Source of the DNA: Paracoccus sphaerophysae | GTDB lineage: Bacteria; Pseudomonadota; Alphaproteobacteria; Rhodobacterales; Rhodobacteraceae | Direction: 5' to 3' | DNA: 64,000 nucleotides | Assembly: GCF_000763805.1 (NCBI RefSeq) | Contig: NZ_JRKS01000005.1 | Span: 25,023 to 89,022 of the forward strand | Shown: in pieces, positions 18,199-26,494 of the stretch | How positions within the stretch are numbered: the first letter of the stretch is position 1 | How the letters are laid out: each line of letters begins with the position of its first letter | Translations under genes and position numbers: made by a program | Notes under the pieces: generated by a model | The model's database searches: none | Told to the model about the DNA's origin: nothing | Seen by the model: only the letters and a program-made list of their open reading frames with translations

Positions 18199-19194
18199 AT
18201 GCACAACTTGGTCGTGGTAGGCGGCTCGAACAGTCTGATGGGAAAGGGTTGGTCGACCCGTTTTCGCGAATCATGCGGCAGCAGCACTGGTTTCAGGAAC
18301 TTATCTATTGGCGCTGCTACCTCGCTCATGGGGATCTATCGTATGATGCGAAATGAAATCCCGGACGGCGCCACGGTGCTTTGGGAATACGCGCTGAATG
18401 AGTCAAACCACTTTAAAGCCGGGCAATCCTGCGAAAGCCTGATCCATCACCTCGACTGGTTCATGGAGACAGCGCGACGGAGAAATATCCGTGTTCTGCC
18501 GTTACAATTCTGGAACCGGCCAGAAGTTCTAGGCGATGCACCGAACGATTATCGCGTCGCCTTGCGCGAACGATTTGCGGCCTACGGCCTGCGCCAGATC
18601 GACACGCACGAACTATTACTGCGCTTTGCGAGCGAACAGCAGATGTCGTTGGAGAAGCTCTATCTAGACGACATGCACTATGCCATCGATACGGGTTTTC
18701 TGGACGACTTGGTTCGGATCGTAACTGAGCGACTTGACGATGCCGCCGTGCCGTGTGCCGTCGAACGGCTGCAGGATGCGGCATTGGAACTTTGTGTGCC
18801 GGACGGTGCTATGGAGCGATTTGAAAACAGTGTGTTCCAGGCGGACAGCTATCCGCTCGACGGCGACGAGCTGTCGATTGCAGCGCAAGGAGCCCTACTG
18901 GCCTCGTTCGTCATCGCGGGCAATGAAGCGGGTGCCGTGACTATTTCTGCCGACGGCTACCCGATAGGCACCTATTCCCTGCAAGCGGCTGGGCTGAAAC
19001 CCGAAGGCCGCATCCTCAAGCACATTGTTCACTGGAAGGCGGCCGACGATCTTAGGAAGGTCCGCAGCGGACTAGTGCTGGCAGGCGCGCAACCGCATAG
19101 CCGGCCCATCGTCCAGAATATGTACAAATGGAACGTACATTGCGCCGAGGAGCCGCGGCGTGATGCGTATTTATGCGCGCTGCTCGAACACTGA
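18199..19194 (+). CDS. SGNH-hydrolase-like protein (putative glycan esterase)
   Basis: Product of 331 residues with two SGNH landmarks: GGSNSLMGKGW near residue 8 (block I, Ser nucleophile) and YLDDMHYAI near residue 156 (block V, Asp and His). Between them VLWEYALNESNHF supplies an Asn in a block III-like position. The C-terminal 110 residues form a separate beta-rich domain. Such proteins deacetylate or bind polysaccharide, and next to a spike it could trim acetyl groups from the host glycan. GGAGG precedes the ATG at 18199 by six bases. Composition is AT-richer than the surroundings. Substrate and virion association are inferred. Confidence 0.65.
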   Translation: MHNLVVVGGSNSLMGKGWSTRFRESCGSSTGFRNLSIGAATSLMGIYRMMRNEIPDGATVLWEYALNESNHFKAGQSCESLIHHLDWFMETARRRNIRVLPLQFWNRPEVLGDAPNDYRVALRERFAAYGLRQIDTHELLLRFASEQQMSLEKLYLDDMHYAIDTGFLDDLVRIVTERLDDAAVPCAVERLQDAALELCVPDGAMERFENSVFQADSYPLDGDELSIAAQGALLASFVIAGNEAGAVTISADGYPIGTYSLQAAGLKPEGRILKHIVHWKAADDLRKVRSGLVLAGAQPHSRPIVQNMYKWNVHCAEEPRRDAYLCALLEH

Positions 19195-19341
19195 TCTGGT
19201 CTTGCCCGCGTCCAGCCGCTTTGGGGCCACAGGGAAGCGTCCGACGCGGTGCGGGGAAAACACCGTCATCAAGACCGCCTTTGTAGACGACCTCGATCAG
19301 TGCAATGGGAACTTCCTCATCGGCGCGCCGAATGGGTCGAT

Positions 19342-19665
19342 ATGCGCACGGACAACGACCACGCCGCGGAGTTGGCTGCGGCGCGCGAATTGGCTTCGCT
19401 GAGCAAGATCGAGTTCGTGATGTCCTGCATGGAGTTCGGGCTACTGTCCCCGCCCGAGGCGATCGCCGCTGCGCGCGGTGAAATCCCGGAAAGCTTCACG
19501 CATGTCGTGGAATCCCTGTCCCCCATGCAGCGCGACTATGCCTGCGTCTATTGGGCCGGGGCGCGGCAGATCAACCGCGCGGACCCGTTCATCGCCGCCG
19601 TGGCCGCCGCGGCGGGCATCAGCGACGACACGCTGGACGACCTGTTCCAGGAGCAGCGCGCCTGA
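19342..19665 (+). CDS. Prophage protein of unknown function (tail-module helical protein)
   Basis: Product of 107 residues beginning MRTDNDHAAELAAARELAS. It is acidic and mostly helical: FVMSCMEFGLLSPPEAIAAARGE in the middle and a C-terminal FIAAVAAAAGISDDTLDDLFQEQ. Similar short proteins occur between tail-fibre genes in Paracoccus-type prophages and may be chaperones or annotation-poor structural proteins. No domain is recognised. Codon use returns to the GC-rich pattern here, marking the right boundary of the AT-richer 16.2-19.2 kb segment. Confidence 0.65.
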   Translation: MRTDNDHAAELAAARELASLSKIEFVMSCMEFGLLSPPEAIAAARGEIPESFTHVVESLSPMQRDYACVYWAGARQINRADPFIAAVAAAAGISDDTLDDLFQEQRA

Positions 19666-19727
19666 CCCACGCCTGACCCCGCTGACCACCCCCGCCGCCT
19701 GCGGGCGGATTTCTCATGGAGATCATC

Positions 19728-20165
19728 ATGGCAACTCTACCGACGACGACACTGACCGGCGAGGTCCAGACATTTGAGGGCGACCCGATTGTTTCCGGGA
19801 GCATCACGTTCACCCCGACCGGGGTTGACGTGGACGCTGCGACCGGCGCCATCGTCGCCGCCCAGGCGGTCACGGCGGCGATCACGAATGGCGTGATGGA
19901 GCCGGTCAACCTGTATCCGAACAGCGCCGGGGTCAAGGGCACGACCTACAAGGTCGAGGTCACGCCCGGCAACGGGGCCAAGTTCGGGCTGGATGCGATT
20001 TTCGTCGGGGACGACGACACATCGCTGGGCGACCTGATCCTGGCCGGGTCTGCGGCCAAGGCGGCCGGCGCGGCGAAAACGGTCTTGACCACTGCCGCCA
20101 AATACCAGGCCGACCTGACTGCGGGGAAGCTCGCCCCCAACACGCTGTATCTCGTGAAAGGCTGA
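19728..20165 (+). CDS. Phage tail-fibre-associated beta-rich protein
   Basis: Product of 145 residues. The N-terminal half reads LTGEVQTFEGDPIVSGSITFTP, the pattern of an Ig-like or carboxypeptidase-regulatory-type beta sandwich. The C-terminal part has AAKYQADLTAGKLAPNTLYLV, a trimerising-fibre-like ending. The ATG at 19728 is preferred over one 12 bases upstream because a GGAG box is then correctly spaced. A CCCGC...GCGGG hairpin sits in the gap before it. It probably forms part of the tail fibre or an adaptor; no catalytic motif is seen. Confidence 0.65.
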   Translation: MATLPTTTLTGEVQTFEGDPIVSGSITFTPTGVDVDAATGAIVAAQAVTAAITNGVMEPVNLYPNSAGVKGTTYKVEVTPGNGAKFGLDAIFVGDDDTSLGDLILAGSAAKAAGAAKTVLTTAAKYQADLTAGKLAPNTLYLVKG

Positions 20166-20169
20166 TCCC

Positions 20170-21516
20170 ATGCTCGCGGATTTCATCGCGCGGTTCACCG
20201 CCGCATACATCGTGGACAAGGCCGGCGCATCGCAGCAGGTGGATTTCCGCGATCACCTGGGGGATTCGCTGCTTACCGGCGAGACGACGCCTGTGATGGT
20301 CGCCCCGACCATCACGACGCAGCCCAGCATCACCGGCGGCACCACGACCGGCAGCGTGCTGACGCTGAACGAGGGGGCGGCGAGCGGGACGTCTGCGCCG
20401 ACCGGCGCGATCCAGTGGCTGCGCAGAACGACCGCGATCAGCGGCGCGACCGGCGCGACCTATACGCTGGTCTCTGGCGACGTGGGGCAGGCGATCTCGG
20501 CGCGGGTGACGTGGACCAACAGCGCGGGCAGCGTGCAGGCAACCTCGAACGCGATCACCGGGCAGGCGCCTGCGGCAACGCCAGCTCCGGCGGCAACCAC
20601 AGCCCCCAGCATCAACCCCGCCAGCGCCACGGTCGGCGACAGCGTGACCCTGACGCTTGGCATCTGGTCCAACGCGTCCAGCGTGAGCGGCGTCCTGATG
20701 CAAGGCGGCGTGGACCGGACCTCGGAAATCGTGGATCAGGTCTGGTCGCCGGGGGTTTCGGGGGCCTATACATGGACCGTGACGGCGACTGGTCCCGGCG
20801 GCACGACGACGCATCCGGCGATCAATGGCACCGTGGGGGCGACGGCGCCGGCTGGACCGGACGCGGCAAACTATCTGCTCTACGCTGACAACGACACGCC
20901 GCAGACCGTTGTCACCGAGGCAGACACGGCTATCAGCCCGAACGGCACCCGCGTGACGGCCGTGCAGTCCGAAGGCACCCTCGGCATCCCTCTGGCGCAG
21001 TCGGCTACCAACACCAACGTGGTCATGGACCATGCTACCGGGTGGGACTTCCAAGTCGGCAAATATCTTACCTCGGGCGCTGTCAACATCCCGATCGAGG
21101 ACGGCCTGATCGCGCTGGCCGAGTTCACGGTCGAGGGCACGGGCGGCACCCAGCGCATTCTTGACCTTATCGGTCTTGGAGCTTTGCGGATCGCCACGGC
21201 AACCATGCAGTCTTACGTGCCGAGCGCCACGAACGGCGGCGCCGGGAACCTGAATAACGCCGCTGGCACCGCCGTTGTCGGGACAAAGTATCTTCTGGCG
21301 CTTGAACTGGATCGGGTCAACCAGCGGGTTCGTTACCGGGACGCTGTGACCGGGGAGATCAAAAGCGTCGCCGCCTCGCTGGCTGACACGCTGGCGGTCA
21401 CTGAAATTCAGGTGGGGGGCTCGTCGAGCGCCATTATCCACAAGATCGGCCTGCGGCGCCGCACCTCGGCCACGACCCTTGAAGAGTCCATCGCGGATTT
21501 TCTGGCGGGGGCGTGA
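20170..21516 (+). CDS. Phage structural protein with Ig-like and lectin-like domains
   Basis: Product of 448 residues. The first 40 residues look like an attachment region (LADFIARFTAAYIVDKAGASQ). Two Ig-like domains follow: TQPSITGGTTTGSVLTLNEG to SARVTWTNSAGSVQATSN, and INPASATVGDSVTLTLGIWS to AYTWTVTATGPGG. The C-terminal 190 residues resemble a concanavalin/LamG-type jelly roll (ATGWDFQVGKYLTSG, LALELDRVNQRVRYRDAVTG). This is a typical carbohydrate-binding decoration of a tail. The stop overlaps the next start by four bases. Confidence 0.7.
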   Translation: MLADFIARFTAAYIVDKAGASQQVDFRDHLGDSLLTGETTPVMVAPTITTQPSITGGTTTGSVLTLNEGAASGTSAPTGAIQWLRRTTAISGATGATYTLVSGDVGQAISARVTWTNSAGSVQATSNAITGQAPAATPAPAATTAPSINPASATVGDSVTLTLGIWSNASSVSGVLMQGGVDRTSEIVDQVWSPGVSGAYTWTVTATGPGGTTTHPAINGTVGATAPAGPDAANYLLYADNDTPQTVVTEADTAISPNGTRVTAVQSEGTLGIPLAQSATNTNVVMDHATGWDFQVGKYLTSGAVNIPIEDGLIALAEFTVEGTGGTQRILDLIGLGALRIATATMQSYVPSATNGGAGNLNNAAGTAVVGTKYLLALELDRVNQRVRYRDAVTGEIKSVAASLADTLAVTEIQVGGSSSAIIHKIGLRRRTSATTLEESIADFLAGA

Positions 21517-22754
21517 CGGCCCCGGAACAGCAACCCGTCACGCTGATGCTACTTGAGGGCCAGTCCGAAGCCCTCGGCCCCAACGCGGGCGGGCTGACCG
21601 GCCCGGACGGCACGACCAAGCTGCGGGCCTTGTTCACCAGCCCGGATGTGCTGATGTTCGCGGGACTAAAGCGGGCGGACGGGGCAAGCATCTCGTCGGC
21701 GTCCATGCCGCTGCTGGGTGGATACGATCAGGCTGTGGACGCCACCGGGGTCATGCCATCGACCGGCGTCGGCAACATCCCGATGGGGCTGATCTCTGCC
21801 ATCGCCTTGAAAGAGGCGGGGCTGATCACCGACAGCAAGGTGCTGTTCCACTTCGGCGGCGCGGGCGGGCAGGAAGTCCTGACCTTCGACGACGACCCGA
21901 CAACGGGCCTGACCGACAGCCGGGCGATGGCACTGTGGGGAAATGCCGAGTTCATCGCCCGGCAGGCGGCGAAAGCCTATGGGGTGGGGAATATCCACCT
22001 GCCGTATTTCGGTTGGCACCAGGGGGCGGGGGACCGGCTGCTGGCGCGGAACGAATACAAGGCCCGCTTCGATGTGATGATAGAGGACCGCCTGGCGATG
22101 TATCGCTCGGTCTTGGGGCTGACCACCGATCCGCGGCTGATGATGTATCAGTCTGCCACTTCGCCGCAGCCGGGATCGCCGTGCGCGATGGTGTTCGACC
22201 AGTTGGACATCATCGGGGCGCGGGGCGGGGTGCTGGTCGCGCCCAGCTACGGGATCAAGTGGAACACCAGCGACGACCACCCGAGCGTCCAGGGGTGGCT
22301 GATCCAGTCCTTGCTGTTCGCATGGGCAGCCGAAACCCCGAACAACTGGAACCTGATGCCGCCGGTTTCGGCGCCCATGTCCAACGGGCAGATGGAAATC
22401 GCTATCAGCGTCCGCCCCGACGAGACGCTGCTGGCCGACGTCGGCCGGTTCGCTGACTACGGAGGCGACCCGGCGCACCTGGGGCTGAAAGCAGTCGGCG
22501 GTGGCAGCATCGGCGAGGTCACCGTGCAGGCAGATCGCCTGATCGTCGGCACCACCGGCACGATCACCGCGATCCAGTATGCCCACCACCTGATGAACGC
22601 TGGGCCGCACACAGTCACCCCAGACGCGGCTGGCGACTATTACCTCAATTCACGAGGCAACCTGCGGACCAGCCTGACCCGCGCGGTCAACTTCAGGGGC
22701 TACAACCTGACGCTGGAACGCTGGGTGCCGCGCTTTGAGGTGCTGGTGCAATGA
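21513..22754 (+). CDS. SGNH esterase of sialate O-acetylesterase type
   Basis: Product of 413 residues from a GTG start overlapping the preceding stop. It has the DUF303/sialate-O-acetylesterase pattern: LLEGQSEALG near residue 13 (Ser nucleophile in GQS), YFGWHQGAGD near residue 165 (block III, usually W-x-Q-G-E-x-D, here with Gly-Ala for the Glu) and TSDDHPSVQGW near residue 253 (catalytic Asp and His). A C-terminal beta domain of about 120 residues may bind sugar. It should remove O-acetyl groups from surface glycans. With the gene at 18199 this is the second SGNH enzyme in one tail cluster. Overlap with the DUF1800 gene (ATGA) implies co-translation. Confidence 0.78.
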   Translation: MTAPEQQPVTLMLLEGQSEALGPNAGGLTGPDGTTKLRALFTSPDVLMFAGLKRADGASISSASMPLLGGYDQAVDATGVMPSTGVGNIPMGLISAIALKEAGLITDSKVLFHFGGAGGQEVLTFDDDPTTGLTDSRAMALWGNAEFIARQAAKAYGVGNIHLPYFGWHQGAGDRLLARNEYKARFDVMIEDRLAMYRSVLGLTTDPRLMMYQSATSPQPGSPCAMVFDQLDIIGARGGVLVAPSYGIKWNTSDDHPSVQGWLIQSLLFAWAAETPNNWNLMPPVSAPMSNGQMEIAISVRPDETLLADVGRFADYGGDPAHLGLKAVGGGSIGEVTVQADRLIVGTTGTITAIQYAHHLMNAGPHTVTPDAAGDYYLNSRGNLRTSLTRAVNFRGYNLTLERWVPRFEVLVQ

Positions 22755-24169
22755 CAGCAGAGGACATGACGATGATCCCCCACACCACGCTCGACGCCTC
22801 GGCCGCTGATCTGCGCGCCATGGCTGACAAGCTGGCTGCGCTTGCCGACCAGATGCGCCCGCTGCCGCCGGAACCGGAACCTGCGCCCGAGCCGCCGCTG
22901 ACCGCGTTTGGCGTCCGGTTCGGCTACGGCCCAGCCGCCGCGACCGTGCCCGAGGCCATCGCGGACGTGCAGGCCATCGCCGCCCTGCCGCCGCTGGTGA
23001 CGCAGGCTGAGGCGCAGCAGTTCCATGTGGACTACAACGCCAACGCCGGCAGCGACACGCGGCTGTGGCGCGAGCGGGCGAGGGACTATCGCCGGGCCGA
23101 GGTCCGTGGGCGGATCTCGCGCGGGCTGACCGGGCTGGGCGTCGGCAACCGCCTACACAGCTTCTGGGCTGACCACTTCACCACGCTGCCGAAGAACTAC
23201 CAGACCTATCCGATGCAGGTCAGCATGACCGAGGAAGCCGTCCGGCCGCACATCGCCGGGCGCTTTGCCGACATGCTGAAAGCGGCCGATCTGCACCCGG
23301 TGATGATGTTCTTCCTCGATCAGGTGGCGTCTGCCGGCGACAACTCGCCGTTCGCCCTGTCCCGTCCCGGCACCGGGCTGAACGAGAACCTGGGCCGCGA
23401 GCTGATCGAACTGCACACGATCGGCGTCGCCGGTCCCTACACGCAGGACGACGTGCGCGAGGCGTCGAACCTGCTGGCCGGGATGATCTACGGCGCCTAT
23501 CAGGGCGTGCGCTATGACGTGAAGCGCGCCGAACCGGGCGTCGAGACGGTGCTGGGGGTCGAATACCCGGACGACAGCATCGCCGAAATCCACCGCATGA
23601 TGGACGACCTGGCCCGGCGCCCGGAAACGGCGCGGCATCTGGCGACCAAGCTGGCGGTGCATTTCCTGGGCGACGAGCCGCTCGAGCTGATCGACGAGAT
23701 GGCCGCAGCCTATCTCGCCAACGACACCGCGCTGGTGCCGGTCTACGAGGTTCTGTTCTCGCATCGGTCGTGGCCCGGCGCGAAACTTCGCAAGCCGCTG
23801 GACTGGATGATCGCGGGGCTGCGCGCCTTGGGCGTGACCCCGGCCGAAGCCGAGGCGCTGCCGGGCAGTTTCATCGACGCCTTCATCCTCGAGCCGCTGG
23901 GCATCATGGGGCAGCCGTGGGACGGCCAAGGCGGCCCGGACGGCTGGCCCGAGCAGGCCGAGGCGTGGTTGGCCCCGAACCAGCTGGCGGCGCGGCTGGA
24001 CTGGGCCATGACGGCCCCGACTGCGCTGTTCACCCAGCTTGGCCGGATGCTGCCCGACCCGCGCCTGCCGGGCCTGACCGACAACACCGCGCTGTGGGTC
24101 GGCCGCGCGCAATCCGCAGAGGCGGGCATCGCCGCCATGCTCACCAGCCCTGAACTGCAAAGGAGCTGA
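22751..24169 (+). CDS. DUF1800-family protein inside the phage tail cluster
   Basis: Product of 472 residues matching DUF1800 (COG5267): FWADHF near residue 138, GLNENLGRELIELHTIGV with YTQDDV near residue 215, HLATKLAVHFLGD near residue 297, and a terminal IAAMLTSPELQRS. DUF1800 proteins are of unknown function. In cellular genomes they usually have an export signal and a DUF1501 partner next door. Here the partner is present (24416) but the N-terminus (LDASAADLRAMADKLAALAD, then a Pro/Glu-rich linker) is a short coiled coil with no signal peptide. That suits a virion-borne protein. It overlaps the upstream esterase by four bases. Confidence 0.85.
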   Translation: MTAEDMTMIPHTTLDASAADLRAMADKLAALADQMRPLPPEPEPAPEPPLTAFGVRFGYGPAAATVPEAIADVQAIAALPPLVTQAEAQQFHVDYNANAGSDTRLWRERARDYRRAEVRGRISRGLTGLGVGNRLHSFWADHFTTLPKNYQTYPMQVSMTEEAVRPHIAGRFADMLKAADLHPVMMFFLDQVASAGDNSPFALSRPGTGLNENLGRELIELHTIGVAGPYTQDDVREASNLLAGMIYGAYQGVRYDVKRAEPGVETVLGVEYPDDSIAEIHRMMDDLARRPETARHLATKLAVHFLGDEPLELIDEMAAAYLANDTALVPVYEVLFSHRSWPGAKLRKPLDWMIAGLRALGVTPAEAEALPGSFIDAFILEPLGIMGQPWDGQGGPDGWPEQAEAWLAPNQLAARLDWAMTAPTALFTQLGRMLPDPRLPGLTDNTALWVGRAQSAEAGIAAMLTSPELQRS

Positions 24170-24171
24170 CC

Positions 24172-24423
24172 ATGACCTGTATCTGTGGATGGGGAGGCCC
24201 TGGGCCGTGTCCTTGCCCCGGCAACCCGTATCGCGCCGTCAGCGCGCCAGCCGCTGACAGGGGGTGGCAATGCCCTTCCTGCGGTCGTGGCAACGCGCCG
24301 TTCGTCACGCAATGCCCGTGCTTCAGTGAACGAAAGCCGGCCGTGGTAAAATTCCATTGTGGCGATCCCATTGGCAGTGTCTCCAGCGGGGGGACCACCG
24401 GAAAAGGCTTTCCCTATGACTGA
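24172..24423 (+). CDS. Small Cys-rich zinc-ribbon-like phage protein
   Basis: Product of 83 residues between DUF1800 and DUF1501. AAGGAG lies six bases before the ATG, an excellent ribosome site. Cysteines cluster as MTCICGWGGPGPCPCPG and WQCPSCGRGNAPFVTQCPC; the second has the C-x2-C...C-x-C spacing of a zinc ribbon. The stop overlaps the DUF1501 start region by eight bases. It could be a metal-stabilised adaptor linking the two partners. No family name is recognised. Confidence 0.68.
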   Translation: MTCICGWGGPGPCPCPGNPYRAVSAPAADRGWQCPSCGRGNAPFVTQCPCFSERKPAVVKFHCGDPIGSVSSGGTTGKGFPYD

Positions 24424-25528
24424 CATTCACGATTGCGAAGGCGGGCACCAGCAAGACCCGGTGCGGCTGATCTCGACCCCCGGCCAGCGCCGCATGGTGG
24501 TGCTGATCCTGCGTGGCGCGATGGACGGGCTGGACGCGGTGCAGCCCTACGGCGACCCGGCGCTGCGGACCCTGCGCAGCACGCTGTCCGTGGGGCCGCA
24601 GGGCGGCGCGCATGACCTCGACGGGTTCTATGCCCTGCACCCCAAGCTGGGCGCGCTGCTGCCGCTGTGGCAGGCCGGGGAACTGGCCTTCGCCCATGCA
24701 GTCTCGACCCCCTACCGCGACAAGCGCAGCCACTTCGACGGGCAGGACATCCTCGAAGCCGGGACCACCAGCCGCGACCGGCCGGACCTGACCGTCAAGA
24801 GCGGCTGGCTGAACCGCCTCGCCGCGACCATCCCCGGCGCGATGGAGGTCGTGCCGTTCGCGTGTTCGACCATGACGCCGATCATCGCCCGCAGCGAGTC
24901 CCCGTTCCTGACCTGGACCCCTGCGACCGACCTGGGCCTGTCGCACGACGACGTGACGCTGATGCAGCACGTCTATGCGCCGGACGGGCAGCTTTCGGCC
25001 GCGCTGGATCAGGCCATCGCCGCAGACCTGCTGATCCCCCCGGTCAAGAGCGGCCGCGAGGACGCCTCGGCCATCGCCACGCATCTGGGCAAGAGCGGCG
25101 GCATCGCCGTCGCGTCCATCGGCGGCTGGGACACCCACGGCAGCCAGGCCGAGACGCTGGCCGGCAAGCTGCCCGAGGTCGCTGATTTCGTCCTGACCAT
25201 CAAGGCGGGCATGGCGCCCGAGGCATGGGCCAGCACCGTGATCTGTGTCGTGACCGAGTTCGGCCGCACCGCGCGCCAGAACGGCACCGGCGGCACCGAC
25301 CACGGGACCGGCAGCGTGGCGATGTTCGCTGGCGGCGCGGTCGCGGGCGGGAAGGTCTATGGTCAGTGGCCGGGGCTGGGCAACCTCTATGCCGACCGCG
25401 ACCTGCTGCCCACCAGCGACGTACGGGCATGGCTGGGCGCGGTGGTCCACGCGCACATGGGCGTCAGCCGCAGCGCGGTCGAGGGGGTCGTGTTCCCCGG
25501 CGTGACGCTGGCAGGGTGTCCGGTGTGA
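24416..25528 (+). CDS. DUF1501-family protein (alkaline-phosphatase-like fold) in phage tail cluster
   Basis: Product of 370 residues matching DUF1501 (COG4102): VVLILRGAMDGLDAVQPYGD near residue 30, SHFDGQDILE near residue 105, SIGGWDTHGSQAE near residue 236, and VVTEFGRTARQNGTGGTDHG near residue 280. These His/Asp-rich motifs resemble the metal-site loops of the alkaline-phosphatase/sulfatase superfamily. Cellular members nearly always carry a twin-arginine signal; this one starts MTDIHDCEGGHQQDP with none, so Tat export is not predicted. The ATG at 24416 is chosen because homology begins right after it and GGAAAAGG lies upstream. Enzymatic activity has not been established for the family. 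Confidence 0.86.
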   Translation: MTDIHDCEGGHQQDPVRLISTPGQRRMVVLILRGAMDGLDAVQPYGDPALRTLRSTLSVGPQGGAHDLDGFYALHPKLGALLPLWQAGELAFAHAVSTPYRDKRSHFDGQDILEAGTTSRDRPDLTVKSGWLNRLAATIPGAMEVVPFACSTMTPIIARSESPFLTWTPATDLGLSHDDVTLMQHVYAPDGQLSAALDQAIAADLLIPPVKSGREDASAIATHLGKSGGIAVASIGGWDTHGSQAETLAGKLPEVADFVLTIKAGMAPEAWASTVICVVTEFGRTARQNGTGGTDHGTGSVAMFAGGAVAGGKVYGQWPGLGNLYADRDLLPTSDVRAWLGAVVHAHMGVSRSAVEGVVFPGVTLAGCPV

Positions 25529-25554
25529 ACGAATGACAGCGACATGGGGGCAGG

Positions 25555-25812
25555 ATGATGGGTTGGCCAGAGATCATCGCGGCGCTCGGCGGCGGTGCGC
25601 GGGGCGTTGCCGAGGCAGGGATGGCTTTCGTCGTCTGGCGGCTGTGGTCCCGGCTGGTCGAGGTGCAGGACAAGCTGTCGGACGTGCAACAGACCGCCAG
25701 CAAGGAACTGCGCGAGATGCAATCAGCCTCTCACACGGCGCTTGCAGCCAATACGTCGGCCATCGCCGCCCTCACAGCCGCCGTGCAGACGATGGGGAGG
25801 GATCGGGGATGA
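25555..25812 (+). CDS. Small phage protein with N-terminal hydrophobic helix and coiled coil
   Basis: Product of 85 residues. Residues 5-32 (EIIAALGGGARGVAEAGMAFVVW) are moderately hydrophobic and could enter the membrane. Residues 33-85 are a coiled coil (LVEVQDKLSDVQQTASKELREMQ). That layout and the position before lysozyme and holin suggest a lysis accessory or spanin-like part, or a bitopic adaptor; no spanin lipobox is seen. Its stop overlaps the next start (ATGA). Confidence 0.62.
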   Translation: MMGWPEIIAALGGGARGVAEAGMAFVVWRLWSRLVEVQDKLSDVQQTASKELREMQSASHTALAANTSAIAALTAAVQTMGRDRG

Positions 25813-26012
25813 TGCGGTTCCTGCGAAACCTGTTCGGATGCGGCCGCCGAGAAGCGGCCTTCGACGAGGATTGGCAGCGCGAGAAGGCTGCGCGCGCTGA
25901 ATTGAGGTTGCAGATCAGCGACGAGCTAATGCGGCTTGAAAACCAGGCCAAGACTGCCTCGGCGGCGGCGCGCCTGATCCGGCGACTGGAAAGGGACGTG
26001 ACTCAATGTTGA
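25809..26012 (+). CDS. Small basic/coiled phage protein
   Basis: Product of 67 residues, starting MMRFLRNLFGCGRREAAF and continuing as one long amphipathic helix with REKAARAELRLQISDELMRLEN. It overlaps its neighbours on both sides by four and seven bases, which argues for a real co-translated gene. No family is recognised; a lysis or tail accessory role is only suggested by position. Confidence 0.55.
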   Translation: MMRFLRNLFGCGRREAAFDEDWQREKAARAELRLQISDELMRLENQAKTASAAARLIRRLERDVTQC

Positions 26013-26407
26013 TCGACTATCTGCTGGTGTCATCGTCGCTGTTTGCGATCACCGGGGTTGCCATGCTGGCCTATGGCTATCGCGCCAGCCTGTTCAGCGG
26101 GGACCCCGCGACCCGCTGGTTCGCATGGTCTATGGCTCTCCTGTGTGCTTCGATCTTCTGGCGCCGGGCGACGTGGGATTTGATCAACCCCATCGTGATC
26201 GCGGGGCAGGTCGATCAGCGGCACTGGAACATCGCGTTCAATGTCCTGTGCATCGCCGGGGTCTATGCCGGGTTGCAGGCGCGACTGCTGCTGATCCCGC
26301 AAGCCGAGCGCTGGCGCTGGCACTGGTTCACATGCTGGATGCACCCCGGCTTGCTGCGATTTCGGACCGACCGCCCAGTGGCGCCGCATGAGGACCGCCA
26401 GCGCTGA
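26006..26407 (+). CDS. Phage membrane protein, about three helices
   Basis: Product of 133 residues with hydrophobic segments at about residues 4-25 (YLLVSSSLFAITGVAMLAYG), 38-52 and 76-96 (FNVLCIAGVYAGLQARLLLI). The ends are charged and the C-terminus is rich in Arg and His. Membrane proteins of this size occur before the endolysin in alphaproteobacterial phages, so it could be a holin or antiholin. It overlaps the preceding gene by seven bases and is followed by a strong terminator. Confidence 0.62.
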   Translation: MLIDYLLVSSSLFAITGVAMLAYGYRASLFSGDPATRWFAWSMALLCASIFWRRATWDLINPIVIAGQVDQRHWNIAFNVLCIAGVYAGLQARLLLIPQAERWRWHWFTCWMHPGLLRFRTDRPVAPHEDRQR

Positions 26408-26458
26408 TCCAACTTTCAGGCCGCAAAGTTTAGGCCCGCTCACCCTCAACCGCAGTTT

Positions 26459-26482
26459 GCCCCGCCTCGTGCGGGGCTTTTT
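26459..26482 (+). terminator. Rho-independent terminator inside the prophage
   Basis: GCCCCGC (26459-26465), loop CTCGT, GCGGGGC (26471-26477), then five T. This textbook terminator separates the tail/esterase operon from the lysozyme operon, 13 bases before the next start. Confidence 0.88.
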
Positions 26483-26494
26483 CGTGGAGCCGCC

